A program made the position numbers and the translations under genes. From contig NC_030679.2 of assembly GCF_000004195.4 (NCBI RefSeq), positions 146,198,243 to 146,262,242 of the forward strand: a stretch of 64,000 nucleotides of DNA, in the 5' to 3' direction. Numbering within the stretch: the first letter of the stretch is position 1; every line of letters begins with the position of its first letter. The DNA comes from Xenopus tropicalis. Taxonomy: Eukaryota > Chordata > Amphibia > Anura > Pipidae. The notes beneath the pieces were generated by a model. That model saw only the letters and a list, made by a program, of their open reading frames with translations. It ran no database searches and had not been told where the DNA came from. Shown here piece after piece: positions 53,719 to 62,285 of the stretch.

Positions 53719-54265
53719 TGATACTGTAGAAATATTCAAGTCATTCATTAAAATCAGAGTGACGTTAAAAACAATGAACTAGATTCCACTTGTTCTTTAA
53801 TATCTAAAGCAATGGGTGCCATTGGATTAAAGTCTGTAATTTGAAAGGACTGGTGAGTACCTAGCTAATAAATGATGTGGGTTACTATGATCATATACTG
53901 GTTACCACCCAATGTTGTACCCACTGCAAAGCTAAATCAACTCTAAGCTGTTGTTACTGTAAATTTTCTCATTATACTTAATATTGATGCCTATATAGAA
54001 AAAAATATACATTTAAAAAATTCAATCACGTTAGATCACGGAGAGGACTTTCAGCAAGTAACATGGGAAGCTGTGCTATAAAGATGCAAAAAGCTGCATA
54101 CAAAACAAAGATTCATGGAATGCATAGCTACATAACCCTGGAACAACCAGCTAAGCATGGAGGCCACCTTTTATTATGTGTTTTAATTTTCCTTTTATAC
54201 TTTTGAAAAACTGCAGTCTACCCGAACAATATTAAAATTATTAAACGGTAAAGAACAAACCTTTA
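53719..54265. other. Spacer in the tRNA cluster
   Basis: No gene recognised. Confidence 0.4.
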
Positions 54266-54339
54266 GCGCCCAACGTGGGGCTCAAAACCATGACCCTGAG
54301 ATTAAGTGTTTTATACCCTAGCAGCCAAGCTAGCCAGCC
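54266..54339 (-). tRNA. tRNA-Lys(CTT) pseudogene
   Basis: GGCTAGCTTGGCTGCTAGGG and CACTTAATCTCAGGGTCATG retain the Lys(CTT) order, and GAGCCCCACGTTGGGCG the 3' end. The anticodon stem (TAAAA/TCTCA) has two mismatches and box B reads GGTTTTGAGCC. Confidence 0.7.
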
Positions 54340-54389
54340 TGCTTGTACTGCTGGAGTTTAAGCATGGGTGGGCTTAAAAGGAAAAAGTT

Positions 54390-54680
54390 AAACCTTTTTA
54401 TTGTACCACATTTACCATAAGTCACTTTATTTAGAGAAATTGTCTGATTAATGTCATTTCCTGGATTTTACCTATCCTTTATTATAAATCCTCTGATAAT
54501 CTGCCATTAGCTTCATAAATATCCTGACTGTAGAAGACAGGGATATCATTAAGGGTTAAGGGATTTTTTTATGTTAATAAAATAGCATCAAGTGAAAAAG
54601 CTGCCGTGACCCGGATTCGAACCGGGGTTGCTGCGGCCACAACGCAGAGTACTAACCACTATACGATCACGGCAAGTCGC
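54390..54680. repeat. Duplicate of the His-tRNA region at 51467-51760
   Basis: Flank and tRNA match (CCTTTATTATAAATCCTCTG, GACAGGGATATCATTAAGGG). The two copies are 2.92 kb apart. Confidence 0.85.
54602..54673 (-). tRNA. tRNA-His(GTG)
   Basis: GCCGTGA/TCACGGC acceptor, loop TTGTGGC in stem CTGCG/CGCAG (anticodon GTG), T-arm CCCGG-TTCGAAT-CCGGG. Looks intact. Confidence 0.92.
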
Positions 54681-55078
54681 AAGCCTGAGGGTGGATTGTA
54701 ATGATGCCTGTGTGCCTGTTGTTCTTATTTGAACCCAATTGCAGTTTACACTTATATTCTATTTAATTCAGGGAACAGTTATTGTACTGTAAATATGGGC
54801 CTCTAGCTCAGTGGCTCCCATGGCTGCTTAGCGGGTTGTAAAGTCCTGTCAGTTATCTGACTTGTTTGGATTTTTTTTTCTGTTTTTGTAAATAGGCATT
54901 AATATTAAGTATAATGGGTAAGAGCGCCAAAGGCACGCTCTAGCCATTAAAGGAAGAAGCCCAATTCCGCAACTTCTTTCTCCCTTGCCTGTAAATTCAA
55001 TGAACTACAAGTGTGCACCTTTCTACAAGGGCAGCTAAAGGCTCCTCCGTTATTCCCTTCGTATCGCCAAAGGAGTAA

Positions 55079-55323
55079 AGGTGGCCATGCATGGGCAGAT
55101 CCGCTCGCTTGGCGATGTCAAATTCTGCAAGCAGTTCGGGGACCGCATCAATGAGCCGATGCGGTCCCCGATCTGACGGGATTTTCTAACCTGGCCGACC
55201 GACATCTGGCCAATTATCGGTCAGCCAGTGAGATTGTTTCTTCCCCTACATGGGCCAATAAGCTACCGAGTCAGTCCAAGGGACCGATATTGGCAGCTTC
55301 TATCAGCCCATGTATGGGGACCT
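55079..55323. repeat. Harbinger-like MITE 3, inserted in a tRNA unit
   Basis: Ends AGGTGGCCATGCATGG and CATGTATGGGGACCT, flanked by TAA on both sides. The surrounding spacer (ATCGCCAAAGGAGT / GGCTTCTGCTTATTT) is continuous in other unit copies, so the insertion site is clear. Confidence 0.85.
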
Positions 55324-55500
55324 TAAGGCTTCTGCTTATTTTCATGCCACTTTGATATTTTCCAGTGGCCATTTTAGTTTGACTCCTTTCTTTTGCCTAC
55401 CATACCGACATCATCTTTTGTAACGCTGCTAGTGAGAGAAATTGCACACAGGCGGGAAGCTCGTACTTCCAAGTTTGAGGTTGGGGGAAACGAAAAGGGC

Positions 55501-55574
55501 AGGCACTGCTGAGAGTCGAACTCAGGATCTCCTGTTTACTAGACAGGCGCTTTAACCAACTAAGCCACAGCACC
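55501..55574 (-). tRNA. tRNA-Thr(AGT)
   Basis: GGTGCTG/CAGTGCC acceptor with two G-T pairs, loop CTAGTAA, T-loop TTCGACT. All stems pair. Confidence 0.87.
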
Positions 55575-56080
55575 AGACTACAGCCTCAGCCAAGGAAAAA
55601 TGGGCACATGCATAAGATTTCACCAAGATCAGGATTAGTGGGTACTCAGGTAACTGCAGGGACAGAAGAGAACCAGGTGGGAGCAGGACGCCAGGTGCCT
55701 TCAGTAGGCAGTTACAGTTTGTGGCCTAGTACCCACACTGGCACCCCTTGCAGTGAGGCTAAAAACAAGAATGAAGTGAACATTGTGCCTATATTTTTCC
55801 ACTCCAGTGCCATGGATCATGTGTATAAAAATCCTAAGGAAAGAGAGTTTAGGCCTGGGAGGTAAAATAATTGTTACAATTGTTCAATAATGATGAATTT
55901 TGGTAATGACCCGGATTGGTACAAAGGTTAATTCATCCTGGTAGGGACAAGGTTATTATTGGCCTGTGGGCCTTACAATCTTGCGCACTCTTGAAAGGGG
56001 AGGTGTCATATCAGCAGAGAAAATGAGTTAAACCTGGTAACATTCCCGTGGCTTTGAGTCCACAAGACACCCTTGATCCC
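55575..56080. other. Spacer between tRNA-Thr genes
   Basis: Starts with the unit spacer, then unrelated sequence; an 85-codon frame (55608-55865) has no recognisable content. Confidence 0.45.
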
Positions 56081-56188
56081 TGATAACCATACCGACATCA
56101 TCTTTTGAAAGGCATACTAGTGAGAGAAATTGCCCACAGGCGGGAAGCTCGTACTTCAAAGTTTGAGGTTGACAGAAACTAACAGGGC

Positions 56189-56262
56189 AGGCACTGCTGA
56201 GATTTGAACTCAGGATCTCCTGTTTACTAGACAGGCGCTTTGACCAACTAAGCCACAGCGCC
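56189..56262 (-). tRNA. tRNA-Thr(AGT)
   Basis: Loop CTAGTAA, T-arm CTGAG-TTCAAAT-CTCAG, acceptor GGCGCTG/CAGTGCC. D-loop has GGTC instead of GGTT. Foldable. Confidence 0.85.
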
Positions 56263-56655
56263 AGACTACAGCCTCTGTCAAGGGCATAAAAATGAAAAAT
56301 GGGCACATGTGGAAGATTGCACCAAGATCAGGATTATTGGGCAAGTATTACTTGCTGTTAAACTCTCGAGATATCTGTTAGACAGGTGGATAATTAAGAA
56401 GAAGAAGGCCTTGATTGAAACATATTTGTCAGCTCTGCCTTAAAATTCATGACAAATTCTTGATTCAGGTGTGAGCCTTGCTCCTTGGCAGGCGTGAGCA
56501 GCGCTTATTAGCAAAACCAAATCAACAAGTTAAACACATCTTTTATTACCAAGGAAATTCTACCCCAACAGGCAGATACCTACAGAGAACAGACATGGGT
56601 AAGAGAGCCAAAGGCATGCTCTAGCCGCTCCCCGCAAGCTTTAAAGGAAGAAGGC

Positions 56656-56729
56656 AGGCACTGCTGAGAGTTGAACTCAGGATCCCCTGTTTACTAGACA
56701 GGCGCTTTAACCAACTAAGCCACAGCGCC
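56656..56729 (-). tRNA. tRNA-Thr(AGT) in a TGT slot
   Basis: Flanks (GCAAGCTTTAAAGGAAGAAG left; CCGGTTGGGGCTGATCCTGT right) are those of the TGT slot, yet the loop is CTAGTAA. T-loop TTCAACT. Foldable; anticodon arm reads CCTGT-CTAGTAA-ACAGG. Confidence 0.85.
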
Positions 56730-57106
56730 AACCGGTTGGGGCTGATCCTGTGGACAGAAAGAGAAATAAGCACACTGATGCCCCATTCCGCAACTTCTTT
56801 CCCCCTTGCCTGTAAATTCAGTGAGCTACAAGTGTGCACCTTTCTACAAGGGCAGCTAAAGGGACAGCTAAAAGCTCCTCCGTTATTCCCTTTGTATCGC
56901 CAAAGGAGTCACGCTTCTGCTTATTTGCATGTCGCTTTGAAATTTTCCAAGTTTTGCAAGTGATAACTTTGAAATTGTATTTAGTTACAACACTAACTCA
57001 TTGGATAATAACACTGCTGACAAGGGTGGGATCAACATATCCCGGCACCTTTTCATGGGCCCAAGCTACTGTGGCTCAGTCTCTCTTTGCAACCTTGCAT
57101 CATGTA

Positions 57107-57182
57107 ACCAGGATGGCCGAGTGGTTAAGGCGTTAGATACAATGGATGTATATCCGTGTGGGTTTGAACCCCACTCCTGGTA
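57107..57182 (+). tRNA. tRNA-Leu pseudogene lacking the anticodon loop
   Basis: Matches tRNA-Leu(TAA) at both ends (ACCAGGATGGCCGAGTGG, GAACCCCACTCCTGGT) but reads GTTAGATACAATGG where the intact gene has GTTGGACTTAAGATCCAATG + G. Seven bases including the anticodon are gone. Confidence 0.85.
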
Positions 57183-57204
57183 AAGGTTTAATCAAAGACC
57201 AATT

Positions 57205-57350
57205 TTTTCCCCTCTGCGGCAAATTAGAGAGGCTTCAGATGGGGTTTTTTGCCTTCCTCTGGATCAACTAGAAGTTAGGCACGTTATATATAGGCATTAT
57301 GGTTGAACGTGATGGATGTGTCTTTTCACAACCTAACATACTATGTTGCT
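57205..57350 (+). mobile_element. CR1/Jockey-type LINE tail fragment
   Basis: CTCTGCGGCAAATTAGAGAG, TTTTTTGCCTTCCTCTGGAT and GGTTGAACGTGATGGATG match the tail at 19380-19545. Confidence 0.75.
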
Positions 57351-57650
57351 ATGTTACCAAACCTGTACTTTGTCTAACAGTAGTCCCCCCCTGCCTCTTG
57401 CTAACCACTATGTTATTTTCACTGAAATTGCCTTACTTTTTAAATGTAAGAGCCCAAGAAAGCCCTCCTTGCTCTCAGATTGCAGGCGCCATCTTGATTC
57501 TGTTCACATTATCCTCCAGACCTTAAGTTCCTTGTGCTCATGCGCCACCTAGTGGTGCAACTGCAGATCTTGTTGGTTGTAGCATGTTCCTGTGAGCTGT
57601 AAGACTGGTTATACTGGTTGTTCTGTGCATGCACCCCAGCGTTAGTCTTA

Positions 57651-57970
57651 AGGTGGCCATACACGGACTGATTCTAACTGCCAATATTTGTCCTTTAGGC
57701 TGATTCAGCAGCTTATCTGTCTGTGTATGAATGTCGGGTCACCCCGACAGATATCTGGCCTGAAATCATCCAGATCTCGATCAGGCAGGTTTCATTTATC
57801 CTTTGGATTAAGGACCGCATCGGCTTGTTGATGCGCTATCCAAACCAACATCACCTATACCAACTGTTAGAATTCAATTCGAAGTAGCCCGATTGGTGGA
57901 CATATTGGAAGAAGATCTGCTCGCTTGGTGATCTCATCAAACAAGCCGGTCTTACAGTGTATGGCCAGCT
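57651..57970. repeat. Harbinger-like MITE 4
   Basis: Ends AGGTGGCCATACACGG and GTGTATGGCCAGCT, flanked by TTA on both sides. 320 bp. Confidence 0.8.
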
Positions 57971-58221
57971 TTAGTCCCAATCAGACTACTTACTGTATGT
58001 GACATCCCTCTCTACTGTTATAGTGCCCAGTTCCTTTGTAAACTTCAGGGGATATTGTGCAGAATATAGATCTTGGGTAAGTGATCTCAGTATGGCTTTC
58101 CTTGTCCTTTAAAGTCAAGTGACTTTTTCATCACTGCTAATGCTTTCAAGTGTGATTTCACAAACAAGCAAAGCTGCCCATGCTAGATACTGTCCAAAGT
58201 TGCTCTTGAGATATGTTAGAC

Positions 58222-58295
58222 AGACACAGCTGAGAGTTGAACTCAGGATCTTCTGTTTACCAGACAGGCGCTTTAACCAACTAAGCCACAGCACC
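58222..58295 (-). tRNA. tRNA-Thr-like with GGT anticodon, probably pseudogene
   Basis: Loop CTGGTAA gives GGT, still threonine. The first anticodon stem pair is broken (CCTGT/ACAGA) and the 3' acceptor strand (CTGTGTC) pairs badly with GGTGCTG. The flank on the right matches that of the TGT gene at 51181. Confidence 0.7.
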
Positions 58296-58309
58296 AGATA
58301 TGGCGTTGA

Positions 58310-58455
58310 AAGCTTTTAATTTTATATTTACAAAATCCATTAATTAATTTTGAACACTTTGGCATTAAATTGTCATTGCAGAACCCACTATAGAGAATTT
58401 GGGTACCAAATTTCTTCATACAAATCTGGAGTTTTGGAAACAAAGTTTTTTCAAA
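58310..58455. repeat. Duplicate of 51270-51415
   Basis: TTTACAAAATCCATTAATTA through TACAAATCTGGAGTTTTGGA matches the sequence beyond tRNA 51181-51254. Confidence 0.8.
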
Positions 58456-59267
58456 ATGGATAAAAAATGGACAATAGGCAAATCTGCCTATACTGCCATT
58501 CAATAATTTAGGGAACCAGGCATTTCTCTGTCTGCTAAAATAAACTGTGGGACATGTGCCATTTGCTTCAATTAGCTAATACTCACAGTAGGGACTTGTA
58601 AATAATGGTACATTTATTTATATGAACAATTACTCCAGATCCTAAATACATTATAGTGAGGGGCAGATGTAGTGACACCCAAAATACATTAAATGCAGTA
58701 GGATACAAAGGGCAGTGACACCAAAAATACATTAAATACAGTGAGAAGTTGTAGAAATTTTAGATGCTTGTGGTTACCAAGCCTAATGTCTAGGCCTACA
58801 GGTGAGTGCTGAGAGGTGGGTACATAGCTCCAGCACTAGTGGTAAATGTATCCAAGTTGTTGCCAGATAATGGCCTCATCTGCTGGTGGTTGCTAGGGTA
58901 GTAGCACAAGTGAGTTGGCTATTTCCATATCAGTACAGGGTTTCCCATCTCAATTATTTGCTTCCTGTATTGCTATGGCAGGGGGACTATTTTAGCACAG
59001 GGCTAGCGCTATGGGGATGTCCACACCTGCATTTCTTCCCAATAGGCAACAATTTGCATATTGTGTATATTGGGGCATCAGGTAAATTCTTCTCCATTAC
59101 CTGGGAATCATCCCTCTGTGCCTACACAGAAGTGAAAAATATCTAAAAACACAAAAAAAAGTTGTACTTCCATCAATACTCACAAAAGACTGAGGAGGGA
59201 GATCTTATCTCCTGCCCAGTAGGACAAACAATAACCGTGGTGAGGAGTCAAGTGTTCTTATAGGTCA
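58456..59267. other. Spacer in the tRNA cluster
   Basis: No tRNA or gene recognised. A short direct repeat (CACCCAAAATACATTAAATG / CACCAAAAATACATTAAATA) occurs near 58676 and 58717. Confidence 0.4.
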
Positions 59268-59388
59268 GGATTCATTTTGATTTGCTATCTTATAGGCCCT
59301 ACCACTTTGTCTGGGAGGGGCAATACCGCCTATTTATAGTGACATATCGGGACTAGAAGAAATGAAGTTTATGACATGAAGGTAAGAA

Positions 59389-59449
59389 AATCAAACTCAG
59401 GATCTACTGTTTGTGAGACAGGTGCTTTAACCAACTAAGCCACAGCGCC
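59389..59449 (-). tRNA. Truncated tRNA-Thr copy with CAC in the anticodon position
   Basis: GGCGCTGTGGCTTAGTTGG to loop CTCACAA (CAC, a valine anticodon), then TAGATCCTGAGTTTGATT where it stops; the 3' half of the T-arm and acceptor is missing. Non-functional. Confidence 0.75.
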
Positions 59450-59774
59450 AACCGGTTGGGGCAGAGCCCACGGACAGAAAGATAAATAAGCTCACTGATG
59501 ACCAGTTGCCTGTAAATTCAGTGAGCTACAAGTGTGCATCTTTCTACAAGGTCAGCTAAAGGGACAGCGAAACGCTCCATCGTTATTCCCAAAGAAATCA
59601 AGCTTCTGCGTATTATCATGTCGCTTTGAAATTTTCCACTGTCCATTTTAGTTTGACTCCTTTCTTTTGCCTACCATACCGACATCATCTTTTGAAAGGC
59701 TGCTAGTGAGAGAAATTGCCCACAGACGGGAGGCTCGTACTTCCAAGTTTGAGGTTGACAGAAACGAAAAGGGC

Positions 59775-59848
59775 AGGCACTGCTGAGATTTGAACTCAGG
59801 ATCTCCTGTTTACTAGACAGGCACTTTAACCAACTAAGCCACAGCGCC
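59775..59848 (-). tRNA. tRNA-Thr(AGT)
   Basis: Loop CTAGTAA, T-loop TTCAAAT, acceptor GGCGCTG/CAGTGCC; one D-stem pair is now G-T (AAAGT). Foldable. Confidence 0.85.
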
Positions 59849-60513
59849 AGGCTACAGCCTCTGTCAAGGGCATAAAAATGAAAAATGGGCACATGCAGAA
59901 GATTACACCAAGATCGGGATTATTGGGCAAGTATTACTTGCTGTTAAACTCTCGAGATATCTGTTAGACAGGCGGATAATTAAGAAGATGAAGAAGAAGG
60001 CCTTGATTGAAACATATTTGTCAGCTCTGCCTTCAAATTCATAACAAAGTCTTTATTCAGGTGTGAGCCTTGCTCCTTGGCAGGTGTGAGCAGCGCTCAT
60101 TAGCAAAACCCAATTAACAACCTGAACACATCCTTTATTACCAAGGAATTTCCCCCCCAACGCACACGTTTTACCTCCAACCACCAATACCTTTCGTCCC
60201 CAGGCTGCAGCTTTAAGCTCAGTAAGCCTAGCTACTTTGCAATCTTCCTGCCTTGACAGGAACATTATTCGGGCTAAGCATGAAAAGATGTGTCTAACTG
60301 ACCCAAGACACAGTTCCACACTTTGATAGGAAGCGGCCGTTGCTTGGTTGGTAGGCATACACTTGCCAGGAGACTGACATCTGCATGTAAAACAGGCTGG
60401 GAGTTTTCAGAGGAACCATGCTTTAACGGGCAGATACGTTCAGAGAACAGACATGGGTAAGAGAGCCAAAGGCACGCTCTAGCCATTCCCCGCAAGCTTT
60501 AAAGGGAGAAGGC

Positions 60514-60587
60514 AGGAACCACTGAGGGTCAAACTCAGGATCTCGTGCTTACACGACAGGCGCTTTAACCAACTAAGCCACAGCACC
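60514..60587 (-). tRNA. tRNA-Thr pseudogene (TGT remnant)
   Basis: Anticodon arm CCTGT-CGTGTAA-GCACG does not pair as a stem and the invariant U33 is G. T-loop TTTGACC and acceptor CAGTGGTTCC are also altered. Confidence 0.75.
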
Positions 60588-60924
60588 ATCTGTTTGGGGC
60601 AAATCCCGTGGACAGAAAGAGAAATAAGCACACTGATGCCCCATTCCGCAACTTCTTTCTCCCTTGCCTGTAAATTCAGTGAGCTACAAGTGTGCCCCTT
60701 TCTACAAGGGCAGCTAAAGGGACAGCTAAATGCCCCTCTGTTATTGCCTTCGTATCGCCAAAGGAGTCAGGCTTCTGCTTATTTGCATGTCGCTTTGAAA
60801 TTTGCCAGTGGCCATTTTAGTTTGACTCCTTTCTTTTGCCTACCATACCGACATCATCTTTTGTAAGGCTGCTAGTGAGAGAAATTGCCCACAGGCGGGA
60901 AGCTCGTACTTCCAAGTTGATTGA

Positions 60925-62285
60925 TGCAAAGATTAGAATTTCTGTCTAAAAAAGAGGTCAATTTACAACTGCATTCGGATACTCTTATTGAATATTTGAA
61001 GGTTAAAAGAATACCATTTAAGGTTGGGCATTAAACCAACATTTTGTAAAGAGGATCCAACATACTGTAAAAATTGGGAGAAAATCCTTACTAAATGTAG
61101 ACTTAACCTTATGACATTGACTATAGAGGGAATTCAAACAAAATTGACTAAACTAAGGGGTGATATTAAAGAGGTGAAAGTAAAATGAAAATACTATACT
61201 AAAGCATCAAACTGACTTGCTGAAAGTAAAACTTGATAAGTTTAACAGGGATATCATTGATTATCGGGAGGATAGAGTGTATAATTGGAAAAGGGCATCC
61301 TTTAGAAAGAGACACTATAGTGATATAATCAGTGGAAAGTGAGGGAGCAAGTGTCTCTGAAAGCTCAGATATTTCCTCTAGTCCTTTTTAAGGCAGAGGT
61401 ACAAGAGGAAAACAAGGAGAGGGAGGAGGAGGAAGGAAAGTGGTAAAGGATCAAGTGGCCCCTCGGATGTCAACCAGGAAGAAAACAAGATAGTAGTAAA
61501 CATCAGTAAGAGAAATCTGACTGAAGTGGAGATGTGTGTGCTGAGTAAAGGTTTAGGGTATGTACCCACAAATAATGGTGATAAACTTGTTTTCTATGTC
61601 GAATTAAAGAAATTTTTCAGGTTATTGTGACTGAAAGCCCATTTTACACAGGATACATCCGATGGCAACATACGGTCGGATGAGGAGGAGGATGACGCAC
61701 AGTGTGTATCCTGGTATGATGTCACCAGATGCAGACCTAAAAGTAAGTTTTTCCCTCCAAATACCAATCATTGTGTTGAAACATTTATACAGGCAGTCGA
61801 GAGGGACATCAACAAATTAAAATGGTCGAAGGAGAAATGGTCGAGGAGAAATGGTCGAGGTCGAAGGAGAAATGGTCGAGGAGAAATTTGCATTACAAAC
61901 TTTGCGGACTGATGATTCCATCATTATAAAACCTGCTGATAAAGGAGGTGCAATTGTTGTGATGGATTTGGAATACTACAGACAGGAAGCTGTTGCACAC
62001 TATCGGGTGGTGATCCCACATGTGAGTTGAAAGGTAATATAGATAGGTCATTAAAGACCTATGAGGGTGAAGGAGTGATCAGTAGTCGGTTGAGAAAATT
62101 TTTACAGGTTGACAACCCGATTATACCTGCCTTTTATATTCTCCCTAAGATTCACCAAGACCTTATGAAACCTCCAGGAAGACCAATTGTTGCTGGGATG
62201 TTATCTGTTTTTCAGCCACTGACTATCCTTTTGGATACAGTTCTAAACCCTGTGGTGTTACGCACTAGATCGTTTGGGTGATCTC
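60925..62285 (+). mobile_element. Penelope-like element fragment, broken reverse transcriptase
   Basis: From 61921 the frame reads PADKGGAIVVMDLEYYRQEA and, after a one-base shift near 62005, SLKTYEGEGVISSRLRKF, PAFYILPKIHQD and PPGRPIVAGMLSVFQPL. These are the N-terminal reverse-transcriptase blocks of Penelope-like elements. The catalytic YADD part and the endonuclease are absent; the element ends at 62285. The 5' part (60925-61900) is degenerate with a repeated GGTCGAGGAGAAATGGTCGA-like stretch near 61822-61886. Confidence 0.75.

Larger units (their letters stand above)
59640..60910 (-). repeat. tRNA-Thr repeat unit 3
   Basis: A full unit, AGT slot at 59775 and broken TGT slot at 60514, with spacer markers CTCGAGATATCTGTTAGACA and GGGAGTTTTCAGAGGAACCA. 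It ends near TACTTCCAAGTT, where Penelope-like sequence begins. Confidence 0.85.

Noticed and set aside
59389..59449. tRNA-Val(CAC)
   Set aside because: Body and flanks are those of the tRNA-Thr unit and the 3' half is missing; the CAC loop is a decayed Thr copy.
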